DNA of 64,000 nucleotides. Source: an uncultured Pelagibacteraceae bacterium (GTDB taxonomy: Bacteria; Pseudomonadota; Alphaproteobacteria; Pelagibacterales; Pelagibacteraceae). Numbering within the stretch: position 1 is the first letter of the stretch; every line of letters starts with the position of its first letter. Below are positions 63,719 through 64,000 of this stretch, one piece after another. The DNA lies in assembly GCA_902596205.1 (NCBI GenBank), contig CACJSY010000001.1, forward strand, positions 112,399 through 176,398, read 5' to 3'. The notes beneath the pieces are model-generated. The model was not told the DNA's origin. It searched no databases and worked only from the letters and a program-made list of their open reading frames with translations. The position numbers were made by a program, and so were the translations under genes.

Positions 63719-64000
63719 TCTAAAAATTGTATTATTAGCATCTTTACTATTTATTTCGTTTAAACCAATACAGAGCGCAGAGATGGTAGATCCAATTAAA
63801 GTCAATTGGAGTTTCAAAGGGCTCACGGGTACTTTTGATAGAGCTTCGTTACAAAGAGGTTTTCAAGTATACAAAGAAGTTTGCTCCTCTTGTCATTCAA
63901 TGCAGTATTTAAGTTATAGAAATTTAGGTGAACAAGGTGGGCCAGAATTTTCAGAGCAAGAGGTCAAAGCGATAGCTGCAAGTTTTGAAATAGAAGACGG
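63705..64000 (+). CDS. petC: Cytochrome c1 subunit of the bc1 complex, N-terminal part (cut by window end)
   Basis: Ninety-eight codons are visible from ATG at 63705, overlapping the petB end by 14 bp. The start has a signal peptide (about 1-24, [13 protein letters not shown] ending QSAEM), then [20 protein letters not shown] and the heme c motif CSSCHSM at about residue 60-66, followed by QYLSYRNLG. This is the normal start of cytochrome c1, which passes electrons from the Rieske centre to cytochrome c. The rest, including the axial methionine and the C-terminal membrane anchor, lies outside the window. Confidence 0.93.
   Translation, partial: MIKSNLKIVLLASLLFISFKPIQSAEMVDPIKVNWSFKGLTGTFDRASLQRGFQVYKEVCSSCHSMQYLSYRNLGEQGGPEFSEQEVKAIAASFEIED

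Overview
The window is one continuous 64 kb stretch of an AT-rich (roughly 30% GC), very compact alphaproteobacterial chromosome. It was read only from the sequence, but the content fits the SAR11 clade (Pelagibacterales): mostly 0-20 bp between genes, many interleaved stop/start codons, a GcrA/CcrM pair, malate synthase G, a retinal-making carotenoid cluster, and aerobic bc1 and aa3-type respiration. I see no mobile element, CRISPR array, phage gene or rRNA operon. The RNA genes I can support are one tRNA-His and the 4.5S (SRP) RNA. No gene-free stretch exceeds 300 bases; the longest is the 241 bp between the cold-shock gene and tRNA-His, and its hairpins are described.

Layout. 1-0.9 kb (minus): gcrA, a 75-residue membrane protein and the start of an aquaporin. 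1-6.2 kb: ABC-2 permease, argD-argF, a membrane-anchored cytochrome c (minus), kdsB-pheA. 6.2-9 kb: 4.5S RNA, dnaX-ybaB-recR. 9-12.6 kb: glcB (minus), accA, a cold-shock protein. 12.6-18 kb: tRNA-His-hisS-hisZ-hisG facing groES-groEL, which have a sigma-32-like promoter. 18-26.5 kb: HAD phosphatase, ribF, ileS, lspA, a BamF-like lipoprotein and pgi, then rsmD and purD (minus). 26.5-32.2 kb (minus): ubiA-msbA-waaA-lpxK-lpxL (ubiquinone, lipid A and Kdo). 32-36.5 kb: small redox and stress genes (DUF1289, quinone oxidoreductase, pirin, haloacid dehalogenase, CDGSH) and rsmE. 36.5-43.8 kb: the cytochrome c oxidase operon ctaC-ctaD-ctaB-coxF-ctaG-ctaE-surf1, then thrC and a peroxiredoxin. 43.8-56.3 kb (minus): an unbroken run dciA-dsbA-smc-atpI-atpB-atpE-atpF'-atpF-crtI-crtB-crtY-blh-ispH-thrB-rnhA. 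56.3-61.8 kb: mutY, an FAD monooxygenase, ccrM, rnhB, a chimeric ORF, hemF and trmL. 61.9-64 kb: petA-petB-petC (petC cut by the window end).

How the genes fit together. Much of the window concerns proton-motive force: the bc1 complex, a cytochrome c, the aa3 oxidase with its assembly factors, heme steps (hemF, ctaB), ubiquinone prenylation (ubiA), the Fo half of ATP synthase and the enzymes that make retinal for a rhodopsin (crtI, crtB, crtY, blh, with ispH supplying isoprenoid precursors). The rhodopsin gene and crtE are not in the window. A second theme is cell-cycle and genome maintenance: gcrA and ccrM, smc, dciA, dnaX, recR, mutY, rnhA and rnhB.

The most unusual items are: a 136-residue ORF joining a truncated TylF-type methyltransferase to the last residues of a family-4 uracil-DNA glycosylase; an 814-residue SMC with no recognisable hinge; a tRNA-His without G-1 whose CCA end lies 4 nt from the hisS start, preceded by a short His-containing ORF; Fo ATP synthase genes running straight into the retinal cluster; a malate synthase with no room for the SAR11 glycine riboswitch; an AccA with a C-terminal membrane segment; and mutY and dciA sharing one ATGCAT start site.
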